Shown here: positions 43,434-52,251 of the stretch, piece after piece
Numbering within the stretch: the first letter of the stretch is position 1
Layout of the letters: each line of letters opens with the position of its first letter
Source of the DNA: a virus
DNA: 64,000 bases
IMG/VR virus record: IMGVR_UViG_3300017750_000002
Span: 1 to 64,000 of that record
Reading direction: 5' to 3' (one strand)
The notes under the pieces: generated by a model
Seen by the model: the letters and a program-made list of their open reading frames with translations, nothing else
Databases searched by the model: none
What the model was told of the DNA's origin: nothing
Position numbers and translations under genes: made by a program

Positions 43434-43757
43434 TTACCACCCAAATGCTATTTTACAGACCTTACAGTTGTCGTCACATTCATCACTATTTTCTTCGTGA
43501 TATTTAATCGCTTCGCTTCGCAAAACTAAATGTTTATTCTTCCAAGAAGCAAAGCCTATTTCTACTGCTTCGTCTTTTTCCCATAAACAATAGTCAATGC
43601 TTTGTTCTAGTCTATACTTTCTATCTGCGGGTTCTAAATCATCACAAACTTCAAATGCTAGAATTAATTTGTTTCTTGATTCATCACTAAAGGTATGTAA
43701 TAATGATAATATTGCCTTCTTATAATCCTCAAACTTAAGAGAACGATAATCCGGCAT
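43434..43757 (-). CDS. Unknown 107-residue acidic protein
   Basis: Helical protein with a C-terminal CDDNCKVC cluster that may bind zinc. GGTG site precedes the ATG. Immediately downstream of ribonucleotide reductase. No family recognised. Confidence 0.6.
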   Translation of the reverse strand: MPDYRSLKFEDYKKAILSLLHTFSDESRNKLILAFEVCDDLEPADRKYRLEQSIDYCLWEKDEAVEIGFASWKNKHLVLRSEAIKYHEENSDECDDNCKVCKIAFGW

Positions 43758-43768
43758 TGATTATCACC

Positions 43769-45634
43769 TTAGATTTCGCAAAGTCCACCTGCACAGGCTA
43801 ATTCACCGGAAAGGTCAGTATTATCCTCCGATTCAATAACCTTAGTTAAATCAATAGAACCTAACAAACTATACATTTCATCGTATTGTTTCTTGGTGAT
43901 TGTTTCAAAGGGTGCTTGTTTGTAAGTTCCACCATCATAAGGAAGAACAGCAAGGCCGTTGTAGTAATGTCGATTAAACCACATCCATTCCGCAACATCA
44001 TCCCATTCGTCTTCTTTGATTGAAATAGTAGCGGAAACATTGTGAGTATTCATACCATCAACATGACCATTACGAACCCAACGAATGCTAAACTGCTTTA
44101 CTCTTTCAAGTAAATCAAATACAGATTCATCACGAGTTGTTGCTCCTTCTGGTGCTTTTTGTGGAATACTAATAACTGCTTGTTCATCAGGATTAAAGTA
44201 TTCGTCTTCAACCAATTCTGGATGATTTGCTAATAGGTATTGATAAATCGCTTCATTCTTTCCTACACGAACACGGCGAATATAATACTCATCATGCCAT
44301 GCGTGAATACCGCTACTTGTTCCAAGAACGAGAGAGGTAGTCCCTGCTGGTTTTACACAAGTAATTCTACTTGCCTGATTGATTCCAATCAATTTGGCAA
44401 CCCGATGATTCTCAAGTTTTGCTTGAAGAGAAGCAGATTCAATATCTAACATATCAACAACATTAGAAGCAATACCTGTCATAGAAACACCAAGCAAAGA
44501 ATCTTTTTCGGTAGTCTTTCGCCAAATGTCACGAAGGTAATGGAAGTCTGTATATCCAGCCTGTAATGTCCCTAAGAAAGCGGCGGCTTTTACACGGTCT
44601 TCTAAATCCTTTTGTCCTTCAACAGTAGAAGCATTTACTTCTGTTAGATTACAGAATTGGAAAGGTCTTAGTGCAATTTCACAACAAGGATTAGTTCCCC
44701 AATCTTTGTCATTACTGAAATAAATTCCGGGTTCTCCCGAACCACTTAATTGAATTCTTTCCCAAACCTGCATAAAGAACTCTTTATTGATTCTATGCCG
44801 TAGTAATACTGCTGAATTGTTTGCTCTTCCCCGTTGTGGATTATTAACATACCATTCACCTGCTTTACAAGCAAGCATTTTAGAATCATCTGCACTAAAC
44901 AAACTAATCATAGCGGCACGACGAATACCTCCTGCAAGGACAGCATCAGCCAAATGGCACATAATATCATGTGCTTGAATAGGTTCAAGTTTAGAACCAT
45001 TAGGCATATTTTGTAGGATACCTTCAACCTTTACTAAACATTCACGCAAAGGTTGAGGTCCGGGGGCTTTTCCTCCAGAAGTCTTCAATAAAGAACCTTT
45101 AGGTCTAATATCAGAATAGTCAAACTTAGGACTATCCTTCTTAACTCCCATATAACATTCCATTAGAACTTTAACTGCGTCAGCCCAACCTTCAATAGAA
45201 TCATTAATTAAATAACGGCGTTGTCTTGAATCATTAGGTTGTCTTATTTCTGGTAATTGTTCAATATGGTGGCGTTGGACAGAATACCCAACCCCCGTTC
45301 CACCGAGAAGAAGAAACATAGATTCACTAAAAGCAACATAGGAGTCAATAGGCATATAAGCGCAGTTATAAACCCTATTCGGGCTAATTTCCACAGGCTT
45401 TCCACCAAACTGCATAGAACGCATTGACGGTAAGACCTTTCTTGTTCTAACATAATTTGTGTAAATCTCATTTATCTCATCTCTTAATTGAGGATATGTT
45501 TTAATGTGCATATCCTGATTTCGGGTGACTATCTCATCCCATGTTTCTCTTCGTTCTAGTTCTGGCAAAAATCTTGCATATTTCATATGCACTGTTATGT
45601 CAGAAAGTATCTGTATCGCTTTGTTTGGTTCCAT
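43769..45634 (-). CDS. nrdJ: Adenosylcobalamin-dependent (class II) ribonucleotide reductase
   Basis: A 621-residue protein, the size of monomeric class II enzymes. ATG at 45634 with GGTG upstream is preferred over GTG at 45643. Signatures include VYNCAYMPI (first redox Cys), GGTGVGYSVQ, TNPCCEIALRPFQFCNLTEVN (active-site Cys and Glu), and the C-terminal CAGGLCEI with the redox Cys pair. It reduces ribonucleotides to deoxyribonucleotides using vitamin B12 cofactor, feeding viral DNA synthesis without oxygen dependence. No small subunit is present, consistent with class II. Confidence 0.9.
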   Translation of the reverse strand: MEPNKAIQILSDITVHMKYARFLPELERRETWDEIVTRNQDMHIKTYPQLRDEINEIYTNYVRTRKVLPSMRSMQFGGKPVEISPNRVYNCAYMPIDSYVAFSESMFLLLGGTGVGYSVQRHHIEQLPEIRQPNDSRQRRYLINDSIEGWADAVKVLMECYMGVKKDSPKFDYSDIRPKGSLLKTSGGKAPGPQPLRECLVKVEGILQNMPNGSKLEPIQAHDIMCHLADAVLAGGIRRAAMISLFSADDSKMLACKAGEWYVNNPQRGRANNSAVLLRHRINKEFFMQVWERIQLSGSGEPGIYFSNDKDWGTNPCCEIALRPFQFCNLTEVNASTVEGQKDLEDRVKAAAFLGTLQAGYTDFHYLRDIWRKTTEKDSLLGVSMTGIASNVVDMLDIESASLQAKLENHRVAKLIGINQASRITCVKPAGTTSLVLGTSSGIHAWHDEYYIRRVRVGKNEAIYQYLLANHPELVEDEYFNPDEQAVISIPQKAPEGATTRDESVFDLLERVKQFSIRWVRNGHVDGMNTHNVSATISIKEDEWDDVAEWMWFNRHYYNGLAVLPYDGGTYKQAPFETITKKQYDEMYSLLGSIDLTKVIESEDNTDLSGELACAGGLCEI

Positions 45635-45636
45635 AT

Positions 45637-46011
45637 TTAACACCTAAATTTACTTGCTTTTGGTAATTCTAGAATAGAAGTAAAGGAATGGAGCCATTCA
45701 CCATTTTTGTAAATGACCCATTCTTTTTCTTCAATAAACTTCCAGTTATCAAAATCTCCGATTGCTGAATTACCATGCTTAGAGATAAGCATTTCAACAC
45801 TATCGAAGGTATCACCCCGATAATTTATTTTTGATTGGCCCTTAGCGCAAATTTTCCCGTGTTTGCCTTGCGCTATCATATACATCTCTTCATAGAAGTC
45901 TGGCTTAAATAAAGCCAATTCTTTGTATATAATTGGTTTGAGCATCTTCCACCCTTTTGTTTCCAAAAAGAGTTTCAATGCGTCTGCTGATACATTAGTG
46001 CATAAGTTCAT
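45637..46011 (-). CDS. Unknown 124-residue protein upstream of RNR
   Basis: ATG at 46011 is the likely start; an upstream in-frame codon at 46026 falls in the preceding terminator T-run. Alpha/beta protein with Trp-rich strands (WKFIEEKEWVIYKNGEW) near the C-terminus. First gene after the Ubl terminator, so it may lie in the RNR leader transcript. Function unknown. Confidence 0.6.
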   Translation of the reverse strand: MNLCTNVSADALKLFLETKGWKMLKPIIYKELALFKPDFYEEMYMIAQGKHGKICAKGQSKINYRGDTFDSVEMLISKHGNSAIGDFDNWKFIEEKEWVIYKNGEWLHSFTSILELPKASKFRC

Positions 46012-46024
46012 AGGAGCCACACCC

Positions 46025-46064
46025 AAAAAAGGGTAGGGTACAGCCTAACGGCCATACCCCACCC
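46025..46064 (-). terminator. Terminator of the ubiquitin-like gene unit
   Basis: On the - strand a 10-bp stem with one mismatch continues into a GGC/GCC pair capped by GTTA, followed by a run of six T. It lies 36 nt after the Ubl stop and isolates that gene from the RNR operon. Confidence 0.7.
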
Positions 46065-46099
46065 AAATTTGTCAACTTGTGACCGGCTTATGAACCTAT

Positions 46100-46300
46100 T
46101 TATCCGCCAACGATAGCAGGTGTCAAATCGACAGAAGTAACTTCATCCCAATTGATTTGGGCGATGTTTTCTCTTGTCACCATGACGCTATCAACGAACA
46201 CCCAATGAGTCGGGTGTGTGTCAATTTGCTCAAGAATGCCTTCGCTTTCCATCACAAGGTCAGTATGTCCTGTTTCGTTCAAAATTCGTAGTTTAATCAT
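46100..46300 (-). CDS. Ubiquitin-like (beta-grasp) protein ending in Gly-Gly
   Basis: A 66-residue protein of alternating strands and one helix: MIKLRILNETGHTDLVM (beta hairpin), SEGILEQIDTHP (helix), WVFVDSVMVT, then VTSVDLTPAIVGG. It ends exactly in Gly-Gly before the stop, as needed for activation by an E1 and needing no processing. Size, strand order and tail resemble small prokaryotic Ubls found with E1 and JAMM genes. It has a private promoter (46320-46353) and terminator, suggesting strong expression. Identity as a Ubl is by eye; conjugation is unproven. Confidence 0.7.
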   Translation of the reverse strand: MIKLRILNETGHTDLVMESEGILEQIDTHPTHWVFVDSVMVTRENIAQINWDEVTSVDLTPAIVGG

Positions 46301-46398
46301 TCATATTCCTCCGTTGTGTTCTTGCTACCATCTACTCCCATATAAAGGGAGCCGTTTGGGGCTGTCTTTTCATTTTCGTTCATTTCTCGTTTATTCAT
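46297..46398 (-). CDS. 33-residue ORF spanning the Ubl promoter (doubtful)
   Basis: An ORF from ATG 46398 with GGAAG upstream, overlapping the Ubl start. Its interior is the conserved promoter element at 46320-46353, so the peptide may be accidental. It is polar and has no recognisable feature. Confidence 0.3.
   Translation of the reverse strand: MNKREMNENEKTAPNGSLYMGVDGSKNTTEEYE
46320..46353 (-). promoter_or_regulatory. TATA promoter of the Ubl gene
   Basis: On the - strand: GGCTCCC-TTTATAT-GGGAG, then TAGATGGTAGCAAGA. TATA is about 44 nt before the Ubl ATG, predicting a leader of about 20 nt with GGAGG. Nearly the same 34-nt block lies before the gene at 52925-53401. Confidence 0.65.
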
Positions 46399-46414
46399 TT
46401 TTTCACTTCCTTTT

Positions 46415-46705
46415 TCAGTATTGGCTTTCATAAGCCCTATCTTCTTTCTCGAAATTTCTTTGTTCCAAAAGGTATGCATCTAAGATGGAATCCATCTTTA
46501 CTTGCATATTATCGAGAATACCTGCAATTACCTTACGATTATAACTAATCCAAATACGATGATAAGTATTCACTATAACCTTCGGTTCATCTCGTTCATT
46601 CATTGTAATTACAATTGGTGGCAACTCATTGTCGTCAACAATCCTAAATTCAACTTTCTTTTCTTTTTCCATTACTTGCATTCCATCTCTATTTCTAGTA
46701 TTCAT
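46415..46705 (-). CDS. Unknown 96-residue protein
   Basis: GGAGG precedes ATG 46705. Beta-rich first half (VEFRIVDDNELPPIVITM) and helical second half. No family recognised. The reading frame ends shortly before the Ubl promoter. Confidence 0.6.
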   Translation of the reverse strand: MNTRNRDGMQVMEKEKKVEFRIVDDNELPPIVITMNERDEPKVIVNTYHRIWISYNRKVIAGILDNMQVKMDSILDAYLLEQRNFEKEDRAYESQY

Positions 46706-47070
46706 ATATATTCCTCCATATCAAAATCTGGTAGAACTTTGGCAACTACCTCTCCTTCTTCGTCGTACTCTTCTTGCATAATTTGGTCAAATACCCACTT
46801 AGCATCTTCACTGATAACCAGTCGAGTTTTATCAGACCTCAATGAAAATAATGCACACTCTACATTTTCAAGAAATCGCTTTTGCAAAAAAATTACACAA
46901 TTCTCACTGTATTTAACAATGCTCTCTTCGTCCAAATCTAAATCACTTTCCTTCACAACTTCAATAACTTGGTCAAAGGTAATATAACCTTGATTATAAA
47001 GAAGGTTTAGCAAATGCCTATCTATCAATCCCATCATGTCATATTCCTCACTTGTAATTTTGATGGTCAT
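46702..47070 (-). CDS. Unknown 122-residue acidic helical protein
   Basis: Mostly helical, rich in Asp and Glu, with an HTH-like spacing near residues 20-45 (LLNLLYNQGYITFDQVIEVV). Coupled to both neighbours by short overlaps. Function unknown. Confidence 0.6.
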   Translation of the reverse strand: MTIKITSEEYDMMGLIDRHLLNLLYNQGYITFDQVIEVVKESDLDLDEESIVKYSENCVIFLQKRFLENVECALFSLRSDKTRLVISEDAKWVFDQIMQEEYDEEGEVVAKVLPDFDMEEYI

Positions 47071-47366
47071 GCCATCACCTGCAACAGTGATATGAGCGAC
47101 TCTTTATTCTTTGTGGCTACAAGTGCATGAAGTCGGTCAAAATCGGGTGAATCATCTTGGTCAATAAGACCAATAAGTGTATCTGATAATAGTTTAGCCA
47201 TTCTACTTGGATTGGTGTTGATTAACACCTTTGCCATATCCATACTTAGACTTGCTTTCATTACTTCATGTGCCATACAATCTAAGCATTGAACTCGCAT
47301 CATTACATCATGCTGATAGTCCGGCTTTAGTGTATATCCTTCGTTATTACATTCTTTACAATTCAT
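47067..47366 (-). CDS. Zinc-binding helical protein
   Basis: A 99-residue protein. CKEC at residues 3-6 and CLDC near 27-30 give a four-Cys zinc ribbon; the remainder is helical. Overlaps neighbours. Function unknown. Confidence 0.6.
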   Translation of the reverse strand: MNCKECNNEGYTLKPDYQHDVMMRVQCLDCMAHEVMKASLSMDMAKVLINTNPSRMAKLLSDTLIGLIDQDDSPDFDRLHALVATKNKESLISLLQVMA

Positions 47367-47623
47367 TTTGATTCCTCATTATATTCTTTAATTCTTGCGG
47401 GTATTACAACCTCCGCATTACATTTGTCACAACACCTGCCATTGACAACAGGTTGTGCATTGTGTCCGTGTACCCAAAAAGCATTACCATTTGTATCATA
47501 GTGAATATCAACTGGATTTCCACAAATATCACAAATTCTATCTGATTCCATACCCCATTCATTCAATTCCCTTTCATATTCTACATCTTCATCAGCATTG
47601 TAGGCATCTCCTGTCCAAGTCAT
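47363..47623 (-). CDS. Zinc-ribbon protein
   Basis: An 86-residue protein. CDIC near residue 31 and CCDKC near residue 64 with HYDTNGNAFWVHGH between them form a zinc-ribbon-like module of a kind frequent in phages. Acidic N-terminus. Function unknown. Confidence 0.65.
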   Translation of the reverse strand: MTWTGDAYNADEDVEYERELNEWGMESDRICDICGNPVDIHYDTNGNAFWVHGHNAQPVVNGRCCDKCNAEVVIPARIKEYNEESK

Positions 47624-47712
47624 TCTTCTTCACCTACCCCAAGATGCTTGTTTAGTTTTCTTAGTTCTTCTAAGATTAGATACATCGTTAGTTCATTAAT
47701 ATCCATATTCAT
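47620..47712 (-). CDS. 30-residue helical peptide
   Basis: One amphipathic helix (ELTMYLILEELRKLNKHL) ending GVGEEE. Fits exactly between overlapping neighbours (TAATG upstream, ATGA downstream), which supports it despite its size. Confidence 0.5.
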   Translation of the reverse strand: MNMDINELTMYLILEELRKLNKHLGVGEEE

Positions 47713-48347
47713 TATTCTTCCTCCAGTTTGGCATTATATGTTTGGTTGAATGCCTCAACCTTTTTTGCCATCATAGTATCATAATGGCCTTTAGGCCACC
47801 AATTAGGTGGCTGTGTTTTCCAAGTGGCAAATTCCCACTTTCCTTCAAGATAGTAATGTTGATAAGACCGAATAACAAAATCCCAAGTGTGTTCTTCTTG
47901 GGGTAATCGGTATTTATCAAACATAGCAATAGTCACAGGAGTTAATCCATTGACAGGGTAATCGTGATTTTCAATCAATTTACGGTATGAACCGCAATCA
48001 ACAATTCTTTTTTCTGTTCCGTGTTTTTTCTCATAACGATGAGTGTATTCAGAACAAAGGAACACACCGTGATATAAAAGCCAGTCAAAATTATCAAGAG
48101 ATTGCCTCGCCCAAATGGTTGAGGGGTGATTTAGCATGGCTGGCTTCATCAATCCCGAACCAATATTTAGATGAAAAGCCTTTAAGTCTTTCAATTGAGG
48201 CTTTTCACCATAAACATGAACATATTGCATGTAAAGAATGTTGGTATGCAACATTTGACATGTTTCAGTAGGCATCTTGACGATATGTTTGTCAAGCATT
48301 TCTTTTGCTGATTGACTCGGACTTTTTGATAGTGCAAATATATTCAT
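47712..48347 (-). CDS. Phage-type protein often annotated pyrimidine-dimer DNA glycosylase
   Basis: A 211-residue protein. It follows a pattern I know from many phages: an N-terminal FALSKSPSQSAKEMLDKHIVKM, a CQML segment, then NHPSTIWARQSLDNFDWLL, SEYTHRYEKKHG and GLTPV...YRLP, with an aromatic-rich KWEFATWKTQPPNWW end. Such proteins are commonly labelled DNA glycosylase, but the biochemical support is weak as far as I know. A DNA repair or modification role is possible. Confidence 0.6.
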   Translation of the reverse strand: MNIFALSKSPSQSAKEMLDKHIVKMPTETCQMLHTNILYMQYVHVYGEKPQLKDLKAFHLNIGSGLMKPAMLNHPSTIWARQSLDNFDWLLYHGVFLCSEYTHRYEKKHGTEKRIVDCGSYRKLIENHDYPVNGLTPVTIAMFDKYRLPQEEHTWDFVIRSYQHYYLEGKWEFATWKTQPPNWWPKGHYDTMMAKKVEAFNQTYNAKLEEE

Positions 48348-48511
48348 TCGGATTCCTCCACAGCACAGTAAGCATCTAGCAGAATGTTAATTACATCTAC
48401 AATCGCATCATTCACTTCATAGTCCATACCATTTACTCGTTGCCTTGCTACTTCTTTAATGTAGCAAAGTAAGTCAAATTCAGTATCTTTTATTTGTATT
48501 AGTTCTTTCAT
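48344..48511 (-). CDS. 55-residue acidic helical peptide
   Basis: Two predicted helices, acidic, with ATGA-type overlap to the downstream gene. No domain recognised. Confidence 0.55.
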   Translation of the reverse strand: MKELIQIKDTEFDLLCYIKEVARQRVNGMDYEVNDAIVDVINILLDAYCAVEESE

Positions 48512-48699
48512 AATTTTAACATCCTTATTGATTTTTGGTATGCTTCAAAGTGGCGCATACCATTCGCCACATATTCTTTGAACAGTATTACTCGCTGTTC
48601 TTCGAGGGCTACCGGCCTATTCAAGAATTTCGGCTTGAACAGGCGGTGGGAGCCAATTGGGATTATATCTTTCATATATTTCGTCATAACAACCATCAC
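48508..48699 (-). CDS. Possible 63-residue protein overlapping a zinc protein gene
   Basis: The second half is a plausible basic two-helix domain (EEQRVILFKEYVANGM, then EAYQKSIRMLKL). The first 27 codons overlap the upstream gene in another frame and lack a ribosome site; an internal ATG at 48675 may be used. Real but uncertain start. Confidence 0.45.
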   Translation of the reverse strand: MMVVMTKYMKDIIPIGSHRLFKPKFLNRPVALEEQRVILFKEYVANGMRHFEAYQKSIRMLKL

Positions 48700-48859
48700 A
48701 TATTTTTATCATTATTTTTTCTTCTATTTCTATTAGTTCAAGAGTTTGAAACTCTATTAACATATATTTGGTAGCACCGAGGCCACATGCCCCACATTTG
48801 GGGCGTTTGTTTGTTTCTTTATCTTCGCTTACGAAGAATTTCTTTATCCAATCTATCAT
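48617..48859 (-). CDS. Zinc-binding 80-residue protein
   Basis: CGAC near residue 22 and CDGC near residue 54 flank a strand-rich core, a zinc-ribbon-like arrangement. The tail NPNWLPPPVQAEILE is Pro-rich. Function unknown. Confidence 0.6.
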   Translation of the reverse strand: MIDWIKKFFVSEDKETNKRPKCGACGLGATKYMLIEFQTLELIEIEEKIMIKICDGCYDEIYERYNPNWLPPPVQAEILE

Positions 48860-48985
48860 AATAAAACCTCAAGTATTTTGGGGGAAGGCAAGAGGCCAAA
48901 AACCAAACCCCTAACCGGAACGCAATTTCTTGCGGGTGAAACCTTAATCCTTCATTACTCCATAAAACCCAAATACCTGCCAGAA

Positions 48986-50137
48986 TTAACCGGCTGGATT
49001 ACTCTTGTTAAATATTCGCCTAAGCGCAGTTAGATGAGATTGTTCTAATGCATGTCCTAGTGCTAACATATCTTTAATAGTTGCTAGACTTGTAATCTCA
49101 TGACTTTGCAGTTTATTAATATCATAGTCAGGAAATCCATAATAGTCTTTCATTTCCTCAAATGTTTCATCAGCCCTTTCTAAGATAGCCAATGCTTGCT
49201 TTCTCTTCTTGATTGCACGAATACGACGCTGTTTTTCTTCTTCTATTCGTGCTTGTTCAGCAAGTCTTTCTCTTTCTTCACGACCTGCTTCCCAAGCGAG
49301 ATTTTGCAAACGACGCTTTTCACGGTATTCTTCTGCTTGCTTTGCCTTAAAACGATTTTGTTCAACAAGTCTTTCTGTATATTTAGCAAGTTGTTCATCC
49401 TCTTTATCAACAGTTGCTTGGTGAACATGACGAAGAGCATAGAATAAATTCAAATCAGCCCAAAGTCGGTCATTAGGATAACCATACTTTGTCACTTGAT
49501 TCTTTGGATTATCTGCATGATTCCAACGCCAAACAATAGAGGCCATTTGATAACCATAGTCGCCAAATTTGCCTTTTGCTCTTGTCATTAAGTTTGAATG
49601 CATGTAATATTCTACGCTAAGACCTCCACCTCTAGTCGTATAATGCTTATCTTTAACATTGATTCGTGCGTCAAGTTGTTGAATTGCTTCAAACATCTCA
49701 TTAAAGTGTTCACCATTTTCTTCCCACCAAGCATCGCTTTTCATTGTTTGAATGCGAGTCTTGAGCCAATCCTCAACCATAGCATCAGTAATATCTTCTT
49801 GTCTTAGATTAGTATTTTTCATAATTTGACGGATGATAAGATAAGAACCAATATGGTCGGAACCAACGACTTCTTTAACACCCGTTACAGTATTCTCAAC
49901 TTGGAAATGATATGCGATATTACGACCACATAGACAATATCCCAAATGTCCTGTTTCTTCAACCCAATCAGGTTGTTGACCATAATGAGTGTGTTTATAC
50001 ACTTTACCAGTAGTTTCCCATTCATCCTTTGCTTCTTCGTAGTTATCTGCGAATGACAGTTCAACCATCTTTCGTTTTAGGATTTTATCCCAACGACCAT
50101 TTCCTAGACTTCTCTTTGCTTCAATAATTTCTTCCAT
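48986..50137 (-). CDS. 383-residue protein with N-terminal Cys/His domain and long coiled coil
   Basis: GGAGGAATC precedes the ATG. Residues about 60-100 hold CLCGRNIAYHFQVEN and KEVVGSDHIGSYL, a module seen in other viral proteins near replication genes. Residues about 255-330 are a highly charged helix with many Arg, Glu and Gln, typical of a coiled coil. The end is a small helical domain. I know of no function. Downstream 48860-48985 is non-coding and unremarkable. Confidence 0.65.
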   Translation of the reverse strand: MEEIIEAKRSLGNGRWDKILKRKMVELSFADNYEEAKDEWETTGKVYKHTHYGQQPDWVEETGHLGYCLCGRNIAYHFQVENTVTGVKEVVGSDHIGSYLIIRQIMKNTNLRQEDITDAMVEDWLKTRIQTMKSDAWWEENGEHFNEMFEAIQQLDARINVKDKHYTTRGGGLSVEYYMHSNLMTRAKGKFGDYGYQMASIVWRWNHADNPKNQVTKYGYPNDRLWADLNLFYALRHVHQATVDKEDEQLAKYTERLVEQNRFKAKQAEEYREKRRLQNLAWEAGREERERLAEQARIEEEKQRRIRAIKKRKQALAILERADETFEEMKDYYGFPDYDINKLQSHEITSLATIKDMLALGHALEQSHLTALRRIFNKSNPAG

Positions 50138-50432
50138 TTTGATTCCTCCAATATCTTTCTCTTTGTTGTTCGTTTCTAATATCTGTATTTACCTTACTTC
50201 GGTATTCGTCAATCACCTTGAAAAACACTTGGTACTTAATATCACCTAACTCAAATTCATCTTTGACTATATTACAAAGCACATTAAACTGTTCTTCAGT
50301 GATTCTCTCCCAAAGACTATAACTTGTTACTTTTCGCCTAGTACGGAAATGTTTCGATTTCCTTGTGTCCTTTAGAGGGACACCAAATACTTCACAAAGA
50401 AATATTTTACTTTCAGTTATATTGCTTCCCAT
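50121..50432 (-). CDS. Unknown 103-residue basic protein
   Basis: Contains a basic stretch (TRKSKHFRTRRKVTSYSLWE) and helices. Overlaps the start of the next gene by 17 nt. No family recognised. Confidence 0.55.
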   Translation of the reverse strand: MGSNITESKIFLCEVFGVPLKDTRKSKHFRTRRKVTSYSLWERITEEQFNVLCNIVKDEFELGDIKYQVFFKVIDEYRSKVNTDIRNEQQRERYWRNQNGRNY

Positions 50433-50441
50433 TTTAATTCC

Positions 50442-51893
50442 TCAGTTCTTTGGTCGTGGGCCGACATAGTACAAATTCTTTTTTGCCCTTGTAATTGCAA
50501 CATAAATAATATTGCGTTCTTCTCTCGGATTAGTTGCCTTCGGGTGTGGCATTCTCTCCGGTGTTAAGATATAAACATTATCTGCTTCAAGACCCTTTGC
50601 TTTGTGAACTGTTGAGAGCATAATGTCTCCCTTTTGATTAGAGTTGAAAACACGCTTAATTTCAGCAAGTATTCCACCAACAGTATCAGCACGACCAGCG
50701 AAAACAGTGATACACTTATGCTTGTCTTCTAATGCATTTGCTTGATTTTGCTTATTAGCATTAACAAGGCGAAGGTATTTAGTATTGAAATCAGTCCTTG
50801 CAAGTTGAACAAATTCTTTTGCTGACATATTTTCCTTGTTAGTAATGTTCTTAACTTCATTAATGAGGCCTTTGTGCATGTCTCTTCCGAGAACATATGC
50901 TGATTTACCTTGAGAAAGCAAATCATAAAAAGCACTCACCAACGGAGCATTGTATCTACAAAGAACAATATCATTCTTCTGTGGATTGAAGTGCGAATCA
51001 ACATGAACCGCTCCTTCTTCAGCAGTATCAAGGCAATTAAATTCCTTGACATATCGGTTTGCTTCTTTAACAACCGACTTTGGACAACGCCATGTGAGTG
51101 TCATTGGGAAATACTTGACAGTTTTTCCCATCTTCTCCAAACGCTCGGAAAAAATAGCAATTGAATTCGAGTCTGCGCCTCGGAATCCGTAAATTGCTTG
51201 GTTTTTATCACCGACAATAATACATCGGCCATTTGTCGTACATCGAACAATCAACTCTCTTTGCATTTCATTGAAGTCTTGTGCTTCATCAACGAATAGA
51301 ATGTCAAATTGAGGCCAAGCCCAATCAAGAACAAGCGGTAGCCAAATCATATCATCAAAATCAATTTGGTTTGTATTTTCAATACATTCATCAATGACAC
51401 TACATACATTTTCAATTGACAACTTTTCTTCAAGGGCTGATGCAAACTGGATATTATAATAATCAATAATTTTAAGAACTGCGTCTTCGTCAGTACAATC
51501 GGTCATTGACCCTTTGATAAGACTAACCAATTTAACCAATTGATTTGCGCTTTGGAAATCTCTACCAAATACTGGCATACTGTCGATAATGTTCTTTACC
51601 TTGAACTTATTAACTTTAGGCTTGATTCCTTGCTTAAAGAAAGCACCAAATCCTAATGCGTGGAAAGTCTTTGCTTCAACTCCTTCCGGTAGTCTTTCTT
51701 GTAGTTCAGTTTGAATAGACTTGTTAAAGCAAAGAAACCCTCGCTTTAGATAAGTTGGTAGTCTTCCAGATGCTTCAACAATAGTAAATGTTTTACCAGT
51801 TCCAGCACCAGCACCAACAACAATATCATCATTAGTGTTTTGAATTGCATTCCAAATTGCTTGTTGTTCGGGTGTTCCTGTGATATTACTCAT
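50442..51893 (-). CDS. UvrD/Rep-like SF1A helicase
   Basis: A 483-residue protein. Motif I is GAGAGTGKTFT, motif II is ILFVDEAQD, motif III is GDKNQAIYGFRGA, motif IV region is LTWRCP, motif V is STVHKAKGLEADNVYIL and motif VI is YVAITRAKKNLYYV. It is compact compared with UvrD (about 720), lacking large insertions. ATP-driven 3'-5' unwinding in repair, recombination or replication restart is expected. Confidence 0.9.
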   Translation of the reverse strand: MSNITGTPEQQAIWNAIQNTNDDIVVGAGAGTGKTFTIVEASGRLPTYLKRGFLCFNKSIQTELQERLPEGVEAKTFHALGFGAFFKQGIKPKVNKFKVKNIIDSMPVFGRDFQSANQLVKLVSLIKGSMTDCTDEDAVLKIIDYYNIQFASALEEKLSIENVCSVIDECIENTNQIDFDDMIWLPLVLDWAWPQFDILFVDEAQDFNEMQRELIVRCTTNGRCIIVGDKNQAIYGFRGADSNSIAIFSERLEKMGKTVKYFPMTLTWRCPKSVVKEANRYVKEFNCLDTAEEGAVHVDSHFNPQKNDIVLCRYNAPLVSAFYDLLSQGKSAYVLGRDMHKGLINEVKNITNKENMSAKEFVQLARTDFNTKYLRLVNANKQNQANALEDKHKCITVFAGRADTVGGILAEIKRVFNSNQKGDIMLSTVHKAKGLEADNVYILTPERMPHPKATNPREERNIIYVAITRAKKNLYYVGPRPKN

Positions 51894-52249
51894 TCTTCTT
51901 CCCCCTGTGAAAATTCTGGGAATAGATATAATTGACCAATCATTTGTCCCATTTCGTCGTATTGTGGTTCGGCATAGTTAAATCCGATATGCTTAATTGC
52001 TTCTTCTGTAATTGCATAGTCTGTTCCTGCTGGACCACCAATGTTAATTGTGTAAAGAACAAAACCCAATTCTTTGCACTTTCGTTGCAAAGCAATCATA
52101 TTCATTCTAACTGTGTTCTTTACAGGTAGTGGGTCAATTCCACAATGTCCATTAGCAATTAGCGCATCGGCTAACATTTGCTTAGTCACAGACTGTTTGT
52201 TCATCAATTCATTTATCAGTATTCGCTGTTCTATTTGGTGTATATTCAT
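51890..52249 (-). CDS. Unknown 119-residue winged-helix-like protein
   Basis: GAGGAATAA precedes the ATG. Helices MNKQSVTKQMLADALIANG and TVRMNMIALQRKCKELG followed by FVLYTI strand suggest a winged-helix fold; later residues ADYAITEEAIKHIG could be a second module. Ends GEEE at the coupled start of the helicase gene. DNA binding is a guess. Confidence 0.55.
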   Translation of the reverse strand: MNIHQIEQRILINELMNKQSVTKQMLADALIANGHCGIDPLPVKNTVRMNMIALQRKCKELGFVLYTINIGGPAGTDYAITEEAIKHIGFNYAEPQYDEMGQMIGQLYLFPEFSQGEEE

Positions 52250-52251
52250 AT

